DNA of 64,000 bases from NCBI GenBank assembly GCA_015143295.1, contig CM026551.1:13565827-13629826 (forward strand). Direction: 5' to 3'. The position numbers and the translations under genes were made by a program. Source of the stretch: Tetracentron sinense. Its lineage: Eukaryota > Streptophyta > Magnoliopsida > Trochodendrales > Trochodendraceae. Shown in pieces: positions 47,800 through 58,143 of this stretch. The notes beneath the pieces were generated by a model. That model worked only from the letters and a program-made list of their open reading frames with translations, was not told where the DNA came from and did not search any database. How positions within the stretch are numbered: position 1 is the stretch's first letter; the number at the start of each line of letters is the position of its first letter.

Positions 47800-48139
47800 G
47801 TGGGTCGGGATCATGTTCAGCAGCGACTTGTTTGTGCCTAATGAGAAGAAAAATGTGATTACCTCCACCGCATGCTGGACGACAATGGCTGCACTGCTTG
47901 TGGGGTTGTCCTTTATAATGGGTCTCATCCAAATGCTTAAGCTCTACGGTATTCTCTACTGGGTATATTTAGTGTTATGTGCTTATTTAGTGGGTGTGTA
48001 AATTGGTAGTTATCAGGAGTGGTTTATTGTAGTGGGTAGTTTTATAACTTACTTTTGTGTCTATTTAAAAGTTGTAATCCTGTATTTTGGAAAATTAACA
48101 AATGAATGAATATGAGTTTCTTTCGAAAGAGAGATTTGG

Positions 48140-48780
48140 GAGGTGTTGGACTCTCTCGAATGAGCCCAAAAGGTGTAGATCTCCCTTTAATGAGATCTAA
48201 TTCTATCCCCTTCTCATTTAATTTCACTTTTTTATTTGGGAAGAGAAAGAGGCACGTAACATTTAGTTTCTTAATTGTTGACTGTATTTCCTTGGCATTT
48301 GGAAGAATTCCTGATAGTTTCTCTTCTCTGATCCTGTAATTTTCTCACTTGAATTTTCTTCTAATTGTAGGTCTTTGTCATGTGGTTGGATTTGACTTAC
48401 TTGCATCACCATGGTCATGAGCAAAAGCTTCCCTGGTACCATGGAAAAGTATGTATGTTGAATGTCTTACCTAGATTTTTTGTTCAAACATTCTCCATAT
48501 TTGATGAGAATTTCAAAAATTTGGAAAGAATATGCCCATGGAAATCTGGTTTGAGTATCCATGCTTAGCTATGATAATGACGCCTTAGACATCCAAACAG
48601 AGAAATAAGTATAAATTTGAAGAGGTTTATCTTGGTAGGCTAGGTTAAAGCTTGTGTTTTGCATTTTGTTTAAAATACTAATTTCTTCTTCTTTTTGTAT
48701 TGAGCAGGACTGGAATTACCTAAGGGGGAGGGCTTACGACGCTTGATCGGGACTACAGATGGATTAATAACATCCATCAT
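48140..48780 (+). repeat. Tandem segmental duplication inside the desaturase relic, copy 1
   Basis: This copy is nearly identical to 49541-50270, covering intron sequence, exon b, the next intron and the start of exon c. It breaks off within exon c after CATCATGATAT. Confidence 0.9.
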
Positions 48781-49540
48781 GATATATGTACTGTATGGAG
48801 GTCCTCAGAAAAGCTTTGGTGAATGTGACAGGTTTATTTTACACATTTTCATGAGCTGATGAAATACATGCATGGGCAGTGTGAATCATGGGCGAGAGAA
48901 CATTAATAAGAATACAGAAAGGATCTTTCACTGTTTTCCCCTATGTTGCATTGGTATGGATCTGTGTCAGAATCTGACATATGTATGGAGTGTTGGATAT
49001 TTGCTGTATTTTAAGAAATGGGATTTATGGATTTGATTGTGTATATTTTAAATAATGCAACATATACTTGTTTAATACAATAATAGGGTTTATAATGGAC
49101 TCCACAATGGAATATCTTATGATTTGTATCATATATCTACAGACAATGCTAGAAAGGAATGTAATAGCGATATTTGCCACTAGAAACTCTGCACATGAGG
49201 AAGCAAAACTTATAATTTATAGTCGGCCTGAAAAACCTTAATTTATACTGCGCGAGAAACGGAAGAAAAAGTAAAAGAGAATCCAAAAATCACACCAGAG
49301 AATCCATGCAATACAGGTTTTGCCCATGTACATCTTCAAAATTTTCCTTCACGTATTTTGGACTAGAGATGGAAACTAATGAGATTTTCAGGACAACTTG
49401 ATCATGAGGTAAGTAAATAAAAAAGCAAATGAGAACAACTAGAAACCAGTGTTTTAAAAGCATGTAAGGCTTACGCCTCGAGGCTCGCCTCGATTTCATT
49501 GCTGTAGATGAAATGAATAAATGAATAAATACGAGCCCAA
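48781..49540 (+). other. Sequence between the two duplicated desaturase segments
   Basis: No exon is recognised. AGTGTTTTAAAAGCATG and GCCTCGAGGCTCGCCTCG at 49450-49492 look like the end of a hAT-type repeat, next to the start of copy 2. Confidence 0.4.
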
Positions 49541-50270
49541 AAGGTGTTGGACTCTCTCGAATGAGCCCAAAAGGTGTAGATCTCCCTTTAATGAGATCTA
49601 ATTCTATCCCCTTCTCATTTAATTTCACTTTTTTATTTGGGAAGAGAAAGAGGCACGTAACATTTAGTTTCTTAATTGTTGACTGTATTTCCTTGGCATT
49701 TGGAAGAATTCCTGATAGTTTCTCTTCTCTGATCCTGTAATTTTCTCACTTGAATTTTCTTCTAATTTTAGGTCTTTGTCATGTGGTTGGATTTGGTGAC
49801 TTACTTGCATCACTATGGTCATGAGCAAAAGCTTCCCTAGTACCGTGGAAAAGTATGTATGTCTCTTTGTTCAAAAGAAAAAATAGATGTGGGACTCGAT
49901 CTCACAACTGGCACGGTAGCCGGGGTTTTTTCTTTTCCTCGTCCGGAATGCAGGCCACTGTTTTTTGTTCAAACATTCTCCATATTTGATGAGAATTTCA
50001 AAAATTTGGAAAGAATATGCCCATGGAAATCTGGTTTGAGTATCCATGCTTAGCTACAATAATGACGCCTTAGACATCCAAACAGAGAAATAAGTATAAA
50101 TTTGAAGAGGTTTATCTTGGTAGGCCAGGTTAAAGCTTGTGTTTTGCATTTTGTTTAAAATGCTGATTTCTTCTTCTTTTTGTATTGAGCAGGACTGGAA
50201 TTACCTAAGGGGGAGGACTTACGACGCTTGATCGGGACTACAGATGGATTAATAACATCCATCATGATAT
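49541..50270 (+). repeat. Tandem segmental duplication inside the desaturase relic, copy 2
   Basis: Offset from copy 1 is 1401 bases at exon b and 1485 at exon c. The difference is an extra stretch at 49870-49965. This copy continues into the complete end of exon c and the final exon. Confidence 0.9.
49870..49965 (-). mobile_element. Short insertion with a tRNA-like B box (possible SINE fragment)
   Basis: Present only in copy 2 of the duplicated segment. On the - strand it contains GATCGAGTCC, which fits the pol III B box GWTCRANNC. It is too short to be a whole SINE. Confidence 0.35.
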
Positions 50271-50780
50271 TGGTACCCATGTGATACATCATCTCTTCCC
50301 TCAAATTCCACACTATCACTTAGTAGAATCAGTGAGTATCTCATTCATTGGAAACTAATGACTGAATAGGCAATTGCAAGAAGTGTTTCATTAAGAACTG
50401 TCTCTTATGGTTTGTTACCATCTTCTTGTAGACGGAGGCAGCTAAGCCCATGCTAGGAAAATTCTACCGAGAGCCAAAGATATTCGGACCTCTACCTTTT
50501 TACCTAATTGGAAGTCTAATAAGAAGCATGAAACAGGACCATTACGTTAATGACACAGGGGACATTGTCTACTACCAAACCAACCCTCAGCTATCTATTT
50601 CTTCTCAGGGTAAATCAGCTTGAAGCCTTGAAGGTGTGTAGCTGAATTTCTTGGAGATAAAACCATCCACCATAAATTCTTACTTCTCAAAGTCCCTGCT
50701 ACCCATCAAATTTCTTGATTTGGTGCCACTGCACCAAACTTCTTACCAAAGAACTGAGGAACGATATTTTGGATGCAGCT

Positions 50781-50838
50781 CCTCTCTCTCTCTCTTTTTT
50801 TTTGTGTATTTTTCCTACTTCCCCTCTCTCTCTCTCTG
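50781..50838 (+). promoter_or_regulatory. CT-rich stretch before the S-acyltransferase start
   Basis: Two CT runs flank a T run about 50-105 bases before the ATG. This resembles a plant pyrimidine patch or 5' leader. Whether it still drives transcription is unknown. Confidence 0.3.
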
Positions 50839-51412
50839 CGTTTGAGGTCTCTGTGGGATTGAGCCTGCCAAATCATTTCTGCAGTTATGGCGAGGCGCCA
50901 TAGATGGCAACTTCCCGCTCACACGTTTCAGGTGTGGCCTTCTCTTGTCTGGTTGACTTCATTTCATTCTCTCTTTTTAAAATTCTGAGTAGGGTTGCTC
51001 AAATCACTAATTCCATGTTTTCTCTGGCTGAATTTTAATCGGTTTGGAGAGTAGCGTAGAAATATACTTGATGGTATCTGTTAAATTATTTCCACTAGGT
51101 TTAATCCATGGTTTTGTTTCTGTTGTTTTCTTTATTTGGTCAATAACTTCAAATTTAACTCATTGTACATTTATTTGTTTCCTTGTCTAGTTTTAAGGCT
51201 TATTCTCGATAACTTGCCTCTGTTTCTCCTGCCTTGTTAAAATCTAGTGTTGCGCCAATTTTTTTTTGGATTATAAATATGCAGACTGATGGTATTGCTT
51301 GGTTTAGTTTAACAATTTATTTTGTTCATCATTATCGTGATTGTTTTGGTTATAGGATTATAGGGTTATTTGATTAATTCATATTTTTACTTCATTCAAT
51401 TAGGTGTCGTTT

Positions 51413-51696
51413 GCTAACACTAATATAAATACGTAGAGCTTATTTGAAAATTATGTGCTTAGTTGGACTTTGGATTGTTAAATTGAAGGTTAATTGGATG
51501 TCTCCATCTCTTTGAAGTAGAGATTTTAGAGGTAAAAACCTCTACTTTAAAAAGTAGCTCATAACTACTTTTTTTTTTAGAGGTAATACCCTTACTTCAA
51601 AAAGATGTAGACATCCAATTAACCTATCTAAAGTCCAACTAAGCACAATTTTTAAATAAACTCTACCTATTTAGATTAGTGTTACCAAACGCCACC
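51413..51696. mobile_element. Tourist-like MITE in acyltransferase intron 1
   Basis: Ends GGTGTCGTTTGCTAACAC and GTGTTACCAAACGCCACC, TTA on both sides (51410-51412, 51697-51699). Same family as 15181-15476, including the AGGTAAAAACCTCTACTTTA core. Confidence 0.75.
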
Positions 51697-51767
51697 TTAT
51701 TATTATGATTTTTTATGGGGGTGTTTGGTGGTGGGGTGAAAGGGAGGGAGAGGGGGAGAGAAATATT

Positions 51768-52043
51768 TATGCCTCTTTTTTTAATCAGTAATCACCATAT
51801 ATATAAAATCTAGAAAAGGAGGGAAATATAGTTCAAGGTTCACAAATAGTAAACCACAGGAGCAGATAAGGAAAGAAACACAGCCATTAGAAGCCCCAAG
51901 GGTTCCCCCCCTGCCCCCTTAACGGAAGCCTAATCATGCCCATGCCTGGATCCGGGAATGGTCAAGGATGTATCCTCAAACACCCTCCAATTTTTCTCTT
52001 TCCAAAGGGCCCAAGGAAGGAAACGCCAAAATACAGTTCAAGG
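51768..52043 (-). mobile_element. LINE 3' end fragment
   Basis: On the - strand it reads LPWALWKERNWRVFED, the usual end of a plant LINE ORF2, then a short 3' end and an A run (plus-strand T run at about 51776-51782). Only the last 0.28 kb is present. Confidence 0.65.
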
Positions 52044-52208
52044 TATGTTTATGCCTTATAATATCATTAAGGTATTTTTAAGTTTAATGGAAGTATATTC
52101 CATTCATTGATAATATCTTGCTGTGATTTCTTTACATTTGTAATGCATAGATGATGTTGGCCTATTGTTTGGATTAGCTCAAATGGTTTGCCAATTGTGT
52201 TTTTTAGG

Positions 52209-52531
52209 CATAGATACCAAAGCGGCAAGCAAAAACGAGCAACAAAGCGAAAAAGAGAAGCGGGAAACGAGGCTAAAAAATCCTTAAGAAATGGGTAGCG
52301 AGAAATGAGATATAGTGTCTTATTCTCATTATATTAGGATTTAGGATGGCCAGTCATACTGTATATTTTATCTTACATGAGATATTTGTGCCCTAAGTTT
52401 TAGACTCGCGTCTATCACATCACTTCATACATACATAGCCCCGTTTGACAACAAAACATGGCATGATGGAAACGAGCTTCTTGGGAAGCGAGCATCCTGC
52501 CTTGTACATATATAGTTTCCCTGCAACTATA
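52209..52531. mobile_element. hAT-like MITE, relative of 36030-36460
   Basis: Starts CATAGATACCAAAGCGG, ends CTGCAACTATA; shares AATCCTTAAGAAA, GAGATATTTGTG and CCTTGTACATA with 36030-36460. Imperfect 8-bp flanks TTTTTAGG and GTTTTAGG. Confidence 0.65.
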
Positions 52532-53082
52532 GTTTTAGGAATATGAAATTATTCTTTTTCTTCCTTTCTTGAATTTATCATTAGAAAGTAGTGGCCAAAT
52601 AGAATTAACAGGTATGATTGATTTTAATTGGGTACCTTAGCTATAAGGGAAGTATACTATAGCTTTGTCTCTCATTTTAAAAAGGGTACGGCTTCAAATC
52701 GCACATAATTAAATGGGCCTAAGACTCATCTTCAACCATGCACCTTATCCCTCAACATAATTCATAGATGTGCATCATTGTGTAGTGCTGCATCCAAGAC
52801 CCACAGATATTGCATTGCTGATCATCAAACTCAATGTTGTGATCCATAGAGGATGGAAGTGCGATGCCATGTATAAGTTTGTATTTAATGAACTGTATTT
52901 CTTCTATCAAATTACAAAATTATCATCACACACTCTAATCTCTCTTAAATGTATTGCAGGCTTTACATAAAATAATCTCTCTTTCTTTCTCCGTAGGTGA
53001 CGTGAATCTTTAAAACATTAGCTTCCACACCTAAAAAAATTATCATGTATGATGTATCTGATGTGGATTTTTTTAAATGAAT

Positions 53083-53083
53083 T

Positions 53084-53128
<45 letters not shown>

Positions 53129-53129
53129 G
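53083..53129. repeat. (CT)n(AT)n compound microsatellite
   Basis: About 12 CT then about 11 AT repeats, in intron 1 of the acyltransferase relic. Confidence 0.9.
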
Positions 53130-54651
53130 ATATCATCAACATGACTTGGCTTTGGTTCATCTAATAGATTTCAGAGGTTTACCATTAATATGTTCTATAT
53201 TTGAGTTGTGTTTTGCAGTTCTTGTTATCTATCAAGGTGCTAACTGTTATTTGTCACTTTTGCGCAATCCTATATGGCTTCTGAATCGTTCAAATTGTGG
53301 ACTTCTTTAAGCTTTTGTATTTTCTTTAGTACACTTGTTTTTCCTATTTCTTAATTTTTGTTTGTTAGCGGGTAGGGACTGATAGTACCTTTCCGGTTGT
53401 TCTTATATTGGACAGGTTGTTGCAATTACTGTTTTCTGCTTTCTAGTTGTTGCATTCTACGCTTTCTTCACTCCTTTTCTTGGTGGCTACATCTTGGAGT
53501 ATGCTTTGATCGCTACGTACACGCCTGTGGTACTTGAGCTTTCCTAAACTAATATATCTAGGATTGTGTTGTTTTTTCTGATACAAAGATCCTGCCTTTT
53601 ATTTTCCTTTGTGTTTTCATTATTGTTTTGGCATGACAGGCACTCCTTGTTTTTGTTCTTTATGTCCGGTGTACAGAATTAACCCTGCCGATTCAGGGAC
53701 TTTGTCAAGATTCGATTGTGGGTTTACGAATAAACCCAATGCAAAATTTAGAATATCAGCTATGGATATACCCCGAATCTTCAGTGAAATTGGCACTGGG
53801 ATTCATTCTTCTCCATCATCAACTTCTAGAAGCTCCATAGCAGCCAACTCCTGTAAGAAAGGTTCAGTTGGAGAAGCTGGGAGAGAGGACATTCCTATAG
53901 GACCTGCAAGTAGATCATCATCTTGTTTTATCATAGGACTCTTCTGTGCATTATTTGTAAATGAGGATTGCTGCAAACATGGAGGGCCCACTGAGCAACA
54001 AACTGCTGGTGAAAATTCCTTATTCTGTACATTATGCAATGCTGAGGTAGTGGTCCATGACATTTTTTCCCCTATATAGTTGATTAATTAAATATATGAG
54101 TGGTAAAAATGTTTTAAAGTCTCCATTTGTATCTTTTGCATTCACGTCCCACTGTAATTCTGCAAAGTTGCATTTCTCGAATTTTTCGACTCACATAGCA
54201 TACAAGGTCCTAAATTTTAATATTTTTTTTAACCCCTCCGACTGTCTGATCCCTAGTGTGCCATCTATCATTCACTGAGTGGTTTGGTAGTATGGTTTTA
54301 AATTGCAGCCAAATTTCGGTTTTTGGCAGCCCTGGGAAATTTCCCCCACGTTATTATATTTTTTTTTGTACAAATTCTTTGACCATTTTCACATTTTTTG
54401 CCCGAGATATTAATCCATCTCAGTTATTAGCTTGCAAAATGTTGGTCAATTTATTCCTCTTATTTGAATTGGTTGTGGCCCTCATTAGCCCAAATCAACT
54501 CAAAACCAGTATGATAAGCTGCGCAGAACGTGTGGGGAGCCTTTTCTCGGGAGAAAGCACGGAATAGGTATTTTCTTTCGATTTTTTAAATCTTGAATTT
54601 AATATAACTCCGTTAGAGTTTAGAATTGATTGGTATTTTAAGGGAAATGGA

Positions 54652-54913
54652 AGATGGACCCTAGGGTCAGCTTAGAAGCTGACCCCAGGATCTCATTGGT
54701 TCACGCCCCCTTCTTATCACCCATCAACTGTGGTTAGGATTCACTCACCCCCTAGGGTTAAGCATTCTAACCATGGATTTTAGAAAAACAAAAAAACCAA
54801 ATTATTAATTCCAATTTAGTTAAGCTTAACCATGGTTAAGGAGGTCTTAAAAGGGACAAGTGGACACTGTGGTCAGCTTAGAAGAGGACCCTGGAGTCCT
54901 CTTCTCAGGACTC
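54652..54913. mobile_element. Foldback MITE in acyltransferase intron 3
   Basis: Inner arms AACTGTGGTTAGG / TTAACCATGGTTAAGG as in the foldback family. The left end has GGTCAGCTTAGAAGCTGACC and GGACCCTAGGGTC, both self-pairing. The right end has GGTCAGCTTAGAAG and GGACCCTGGAGTCC. No target duplication confirmed. Confidence 0.65.
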
Positions 54914-55280
54914 TAATTTAGTGGTAAAAATACCCTTTTCTAATTATTTCTAGTAAAAATTTAAATTAAGATTAATTTCTGATTTCAAAAGTACAAAATA
55001 TTAGGCTTATTAATATGCCAACTAAGATGAAAATTTGGTATATTATGTATGTTTGGCTGATCTATCGATGACTCAATGTGTATGGAATTGCTTTAATTTT
55101 GATTTTAAAAAATACAAACTTTAATTATTTACAATGAAAGTCAATTAGTTGGATACAATTTGTACACATGGAGAAGCAATACTTTTGCCATCCTATTCAG
55201 GGAAAAAATGATGACTTCGATCTTCCGCACAACTCGATGTGAATCTGATGTAACTCTTGTTGTCATGTTGTGGAGTGGAG

Positions 55281-55887
55281 CAAGGTTTTGAATGTCGATA
55301 TCTTCAGGATATGTCGCACCTTAGGAAAAAATATATCTCGGGATATATCGTTAATATCGCACATCGAGGGAAAATGGGAAAAATATGAAAATTTTCAATG
55401 AAACTTCAGAAAATGTTAAAATATATGTTAATACACATTTGAGAGTAAAAAAAAATAACAATGTACATAAGAGATGCAATGAGAAGAGAGACAAAGATTT
55501 GCACCGACGACAATGTTTGATTGACACACTAATTATGCAAAACGCATTCTAATTTGAAGAAAATTCTTACCTTTTGGAAAATTTCGCCCGAGGTAGTGCA
55601 AATGGAGTGCATTTTGACTCTAAATGTAGGTACAAAATGAGTGATTTCTTAAGAAAATGAAAAAATCCCTAAAATTCCTCCAAAATCTCTCAAATCCTTC
55701 ATCTTTGGTTGATATATCTTCCTTTAATAGAGTAAGGGGTGAAATATCTCTAACTTATAAAGATATTTCGTAAATATCAGAGATATTTAGAGATATTTTG
55801 TAATAAAAGAAAACACATCTAAGTATTTTTTTTTTACCCTGTGATATCGGGGATATATGAGAAATATCGAGGATATTTCAAACCATG
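55281..55887. mobile_element. Non-autonomous hAT element in acyltransferase intron 3
   Basis: Ends CAAGGTTTTGAATGTCG and GATATTTCAAACCATG are inverted; perfect 8-bp copies GAGTGGAG flank it (55273-55280, 55888-55895). GATATATCG-type words fill both ends. No transposase. Confidence 0.85.
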
Positions 55888-55895
55888 GAGTGGAG

Positions 55896-56944
55896 TGAGT
55901 CCTATCACCTATGTACTTAGCTTCGGTCTATTTTTTTTAATGAGTATTGAGTGTATTGAATAGTTGTGTATGTATATTCATCTCTAATTATGAAATACCA
56001 TTGCCAAAGCTTATCTTTGCTTCATTCTAAATGCATCTCTTATATAATTTTTTTTTTTCATTTTTCATCCTTAAGTATGTACATTTTTTGAAGTTTCAAT
56101 GAAATAAAATTTTCCTAATTTTTTCCACAAATGACAAAAAAAATTCTTCATGTAAAAAATGTATTGTGATATTTTCGGTGAAATTTCTTAATTTGATTTG
56201 CAAAATTTCCCGCGAAATTAAAAATGAAAACCTTGGTTGTTGGGAGGGGGAAGAGAATGTAGAAAAGTGGAGATAAATGAAGTTCTCTATGAAAGCTTGA
56301 ATATGATAAACCTGGATGCTGGTGAACTTATTAGAGTTTCTTGATCTTACCTTCTCTATGTCAACAGAGCTGAATAGTTTATTTTATTTTTTATTATCAA
56401 GTGGCTTTGCTTTTGTTTGGTCCAAATTTATATGGATTGAAGGTGGTGTAATAGAAGTGGTGATTTGTCTCAATCAGGAGAGTTTCTTAATTGGTATTCT
56501 AGCTTGTAGTATTCGCGATTGATTTGTATGCACCATTTTCATGTAGTCCAGAATTAAAGTGCTAAACTTGATGCTGAGGTCCCCACAGAATTGGGCTTTC
56601 CTTAAAGTTGTGGTTTTGATATATAGTAATTGTTCTATATCAAGATTATAACCTCTTCCAAATTTGATACTTGTGCCCTTTCCTTTTCTGGTTTTGATAT
56701 GTGGTCTGCTCTTCATGTTGCATCTCTTGCGTCAAAATTTTGAAGGAAAAATAATATTAAAGAAAATCTTTGAAAGGCCTACTACTGCACAACTTTTCTA
56801 TTATGGTCTGTGTATCCATTTTCTAATTGAAGTATTGTCTGAACTTGTATGACACAAACCCATGTATATGATCTTGCAGGATAAAATCTTATTCTTATTC
56901 TTCTTTTATATATTATTATTTATGAATATTTTTCATTCTTGCAG
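55896..56944 (+). other. Rest of acyltransferase intron 3
   Basis: No element could be bounded. AAAATTTCCCGCGAAATT near 56205 and AACCTTGGTT near 56232 suggest an old hAT end. Confidence 0.35.
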
Positions 56945-58070
56945 GTGCGCAAGTTCAGTAAACACTGTAGAAGTTGTGATAAATGGTTAGATGGATTTGA
57001 TCACCATTGTCCGGTATATAATTAGTGCTCCCCTAAAACAAGCATCCAGATTATCTTTTAGTTGGCTGAGGGTTGAAAATTTTATTAGAGGAAATTAACC
57101 TTATATGTTCCATGTGTGCAGTGGCTTAAGAATTGTGTGGGGAGAAAGAATTATATAACTTTTATATCTCTTATGGCTACAAGTCTTATTTGGGTATGCA
57201 TTGAAGGGCTACTGTTATTAAGGACGTTAATATTGGGGCCTAGTAATGATGGCCCTTGTTCCTTGTTTTTTTTTTTCATTTTTGTTTCAGTTTGTTATTG
57301 AAGCTGGAGTCGGAATTGCTGTCCTAGTGCATTGCTTTGTTGATAAAAAGGACATGGAGGACCAAATTATTGAGAGGCTGGGCAATGGTTTCTCCCGTGC
57401 CCCATTTGAAACTGTTGTGGTAATACTTATGTCAAATACCTGAAATAAAAAGTACTGGACAAATCCATGTATGACATTCTGCAGATACAGGCAGTATTTG
57501 ATGGGTCCAGCCCAGGAGAATTCTTATGTTAATGTGAAATTTTTTTCTTCTGCGGGCAATATGTTCTGCGGTTTCATTACTAGCTTGTGAGCATTTGGTC
57601 CAACTTTTCTTTTTCCACATGATACTGATCAGAAAGGTCATCCAGAAAATCTGGTGTTTTTTTCAGTTTCATTACACAGAAAAGAATTAAAAAAGAGAAA
57701 ACAATTAAAACAGCAGTCTGAATGTTTTGACTCGACCTTCGTTTTATTTTTTGTTGCTCTTTTTATCGTCATCAGGGTATTACGACCTATGAGTACATTG
57801 TGGTAATGAGAGCCATGAACGAGGCATCTGCAGGAGAATCTGTAGACGAGGAAATGCCAAATGTTCTCTACTCTCCAACAGGGTCTGCTACAACTGGATT
57901 AAGTGGTGGACGTTCTCTAGCCCTGCAGTATAAGGAGGCATGGTGTACCCCTCCAAGAATATTTGTGGATTATCAGGTATAATATTTCAGAATACTCTTA
58001 GGGTCCCTTCTTTTGTTGAGATTTATAAAGCTTGGCACTTTTTACTTTATCATGGTAAAATAATTATTTT

Positions 58071-58143
58071 TTCAAATAATAGTGTTCAGAGAATATGAAG
58101 TTGAGAGACTCAACTTCATATTTTCCGAACACTATTATTTGAA
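58071..58143. repeat. 73-bp near-perfect hairpin in acyltransferase intron 8
   Basis: Arms TTCAAATAATAGTGTTC.. and ..GAACACTATTATTTGAA pair over about 35 bases, with mismatches only near CAGAGAA/TTTTCCG, around a 3-base loop. It may be a minimal MITE or a small-RNA precursor. Confidence 0.8.

Larger units (their letters stand above)
47800..50623 (+). pseudogene. FAD7: Plastid-type omega-3 fatty acid desaturase relic with partial tandem duplication
   Basis: The 3' part of a plastid omega-3 desaturase (18:2 to 18:3 desaturation in chloroplast membranes; FAD7/FAD8 type by KNVITSTACWT and GLSFIM, unlike the ER FAD3). Recognisable exons are: 47813-47962 (DLFVPNEKK to LYGILYW); exon b twice, 48371-48448 and 49772-49852 ([21 protein letters not shown]); exon c twice, 48708 to about 48778 (cut short) and 50193-50331 (with [10 protein letters not shown], the third histidine box); and a clean last exon 50432-50623 ([15 protein letters not shown] to stop). 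The 5' exons with the first two histidine boxes are absent. Both copies of exon c share an extra base in the G run of CTAAGGGGGAGG. Exon b copy 1 lacks one valine codon. Exon b copy 2 has HHH changed to HHY and a TAG in place of the W codon of LPWY. No functional enzyme can come from it. Confidence 0.9.

Noticed and set aside
53803-54063. 86-codon - strand frame opposite acyltransferase exon 3
   Set aside because: It is a shadow of the acyltransferase coding sequence.
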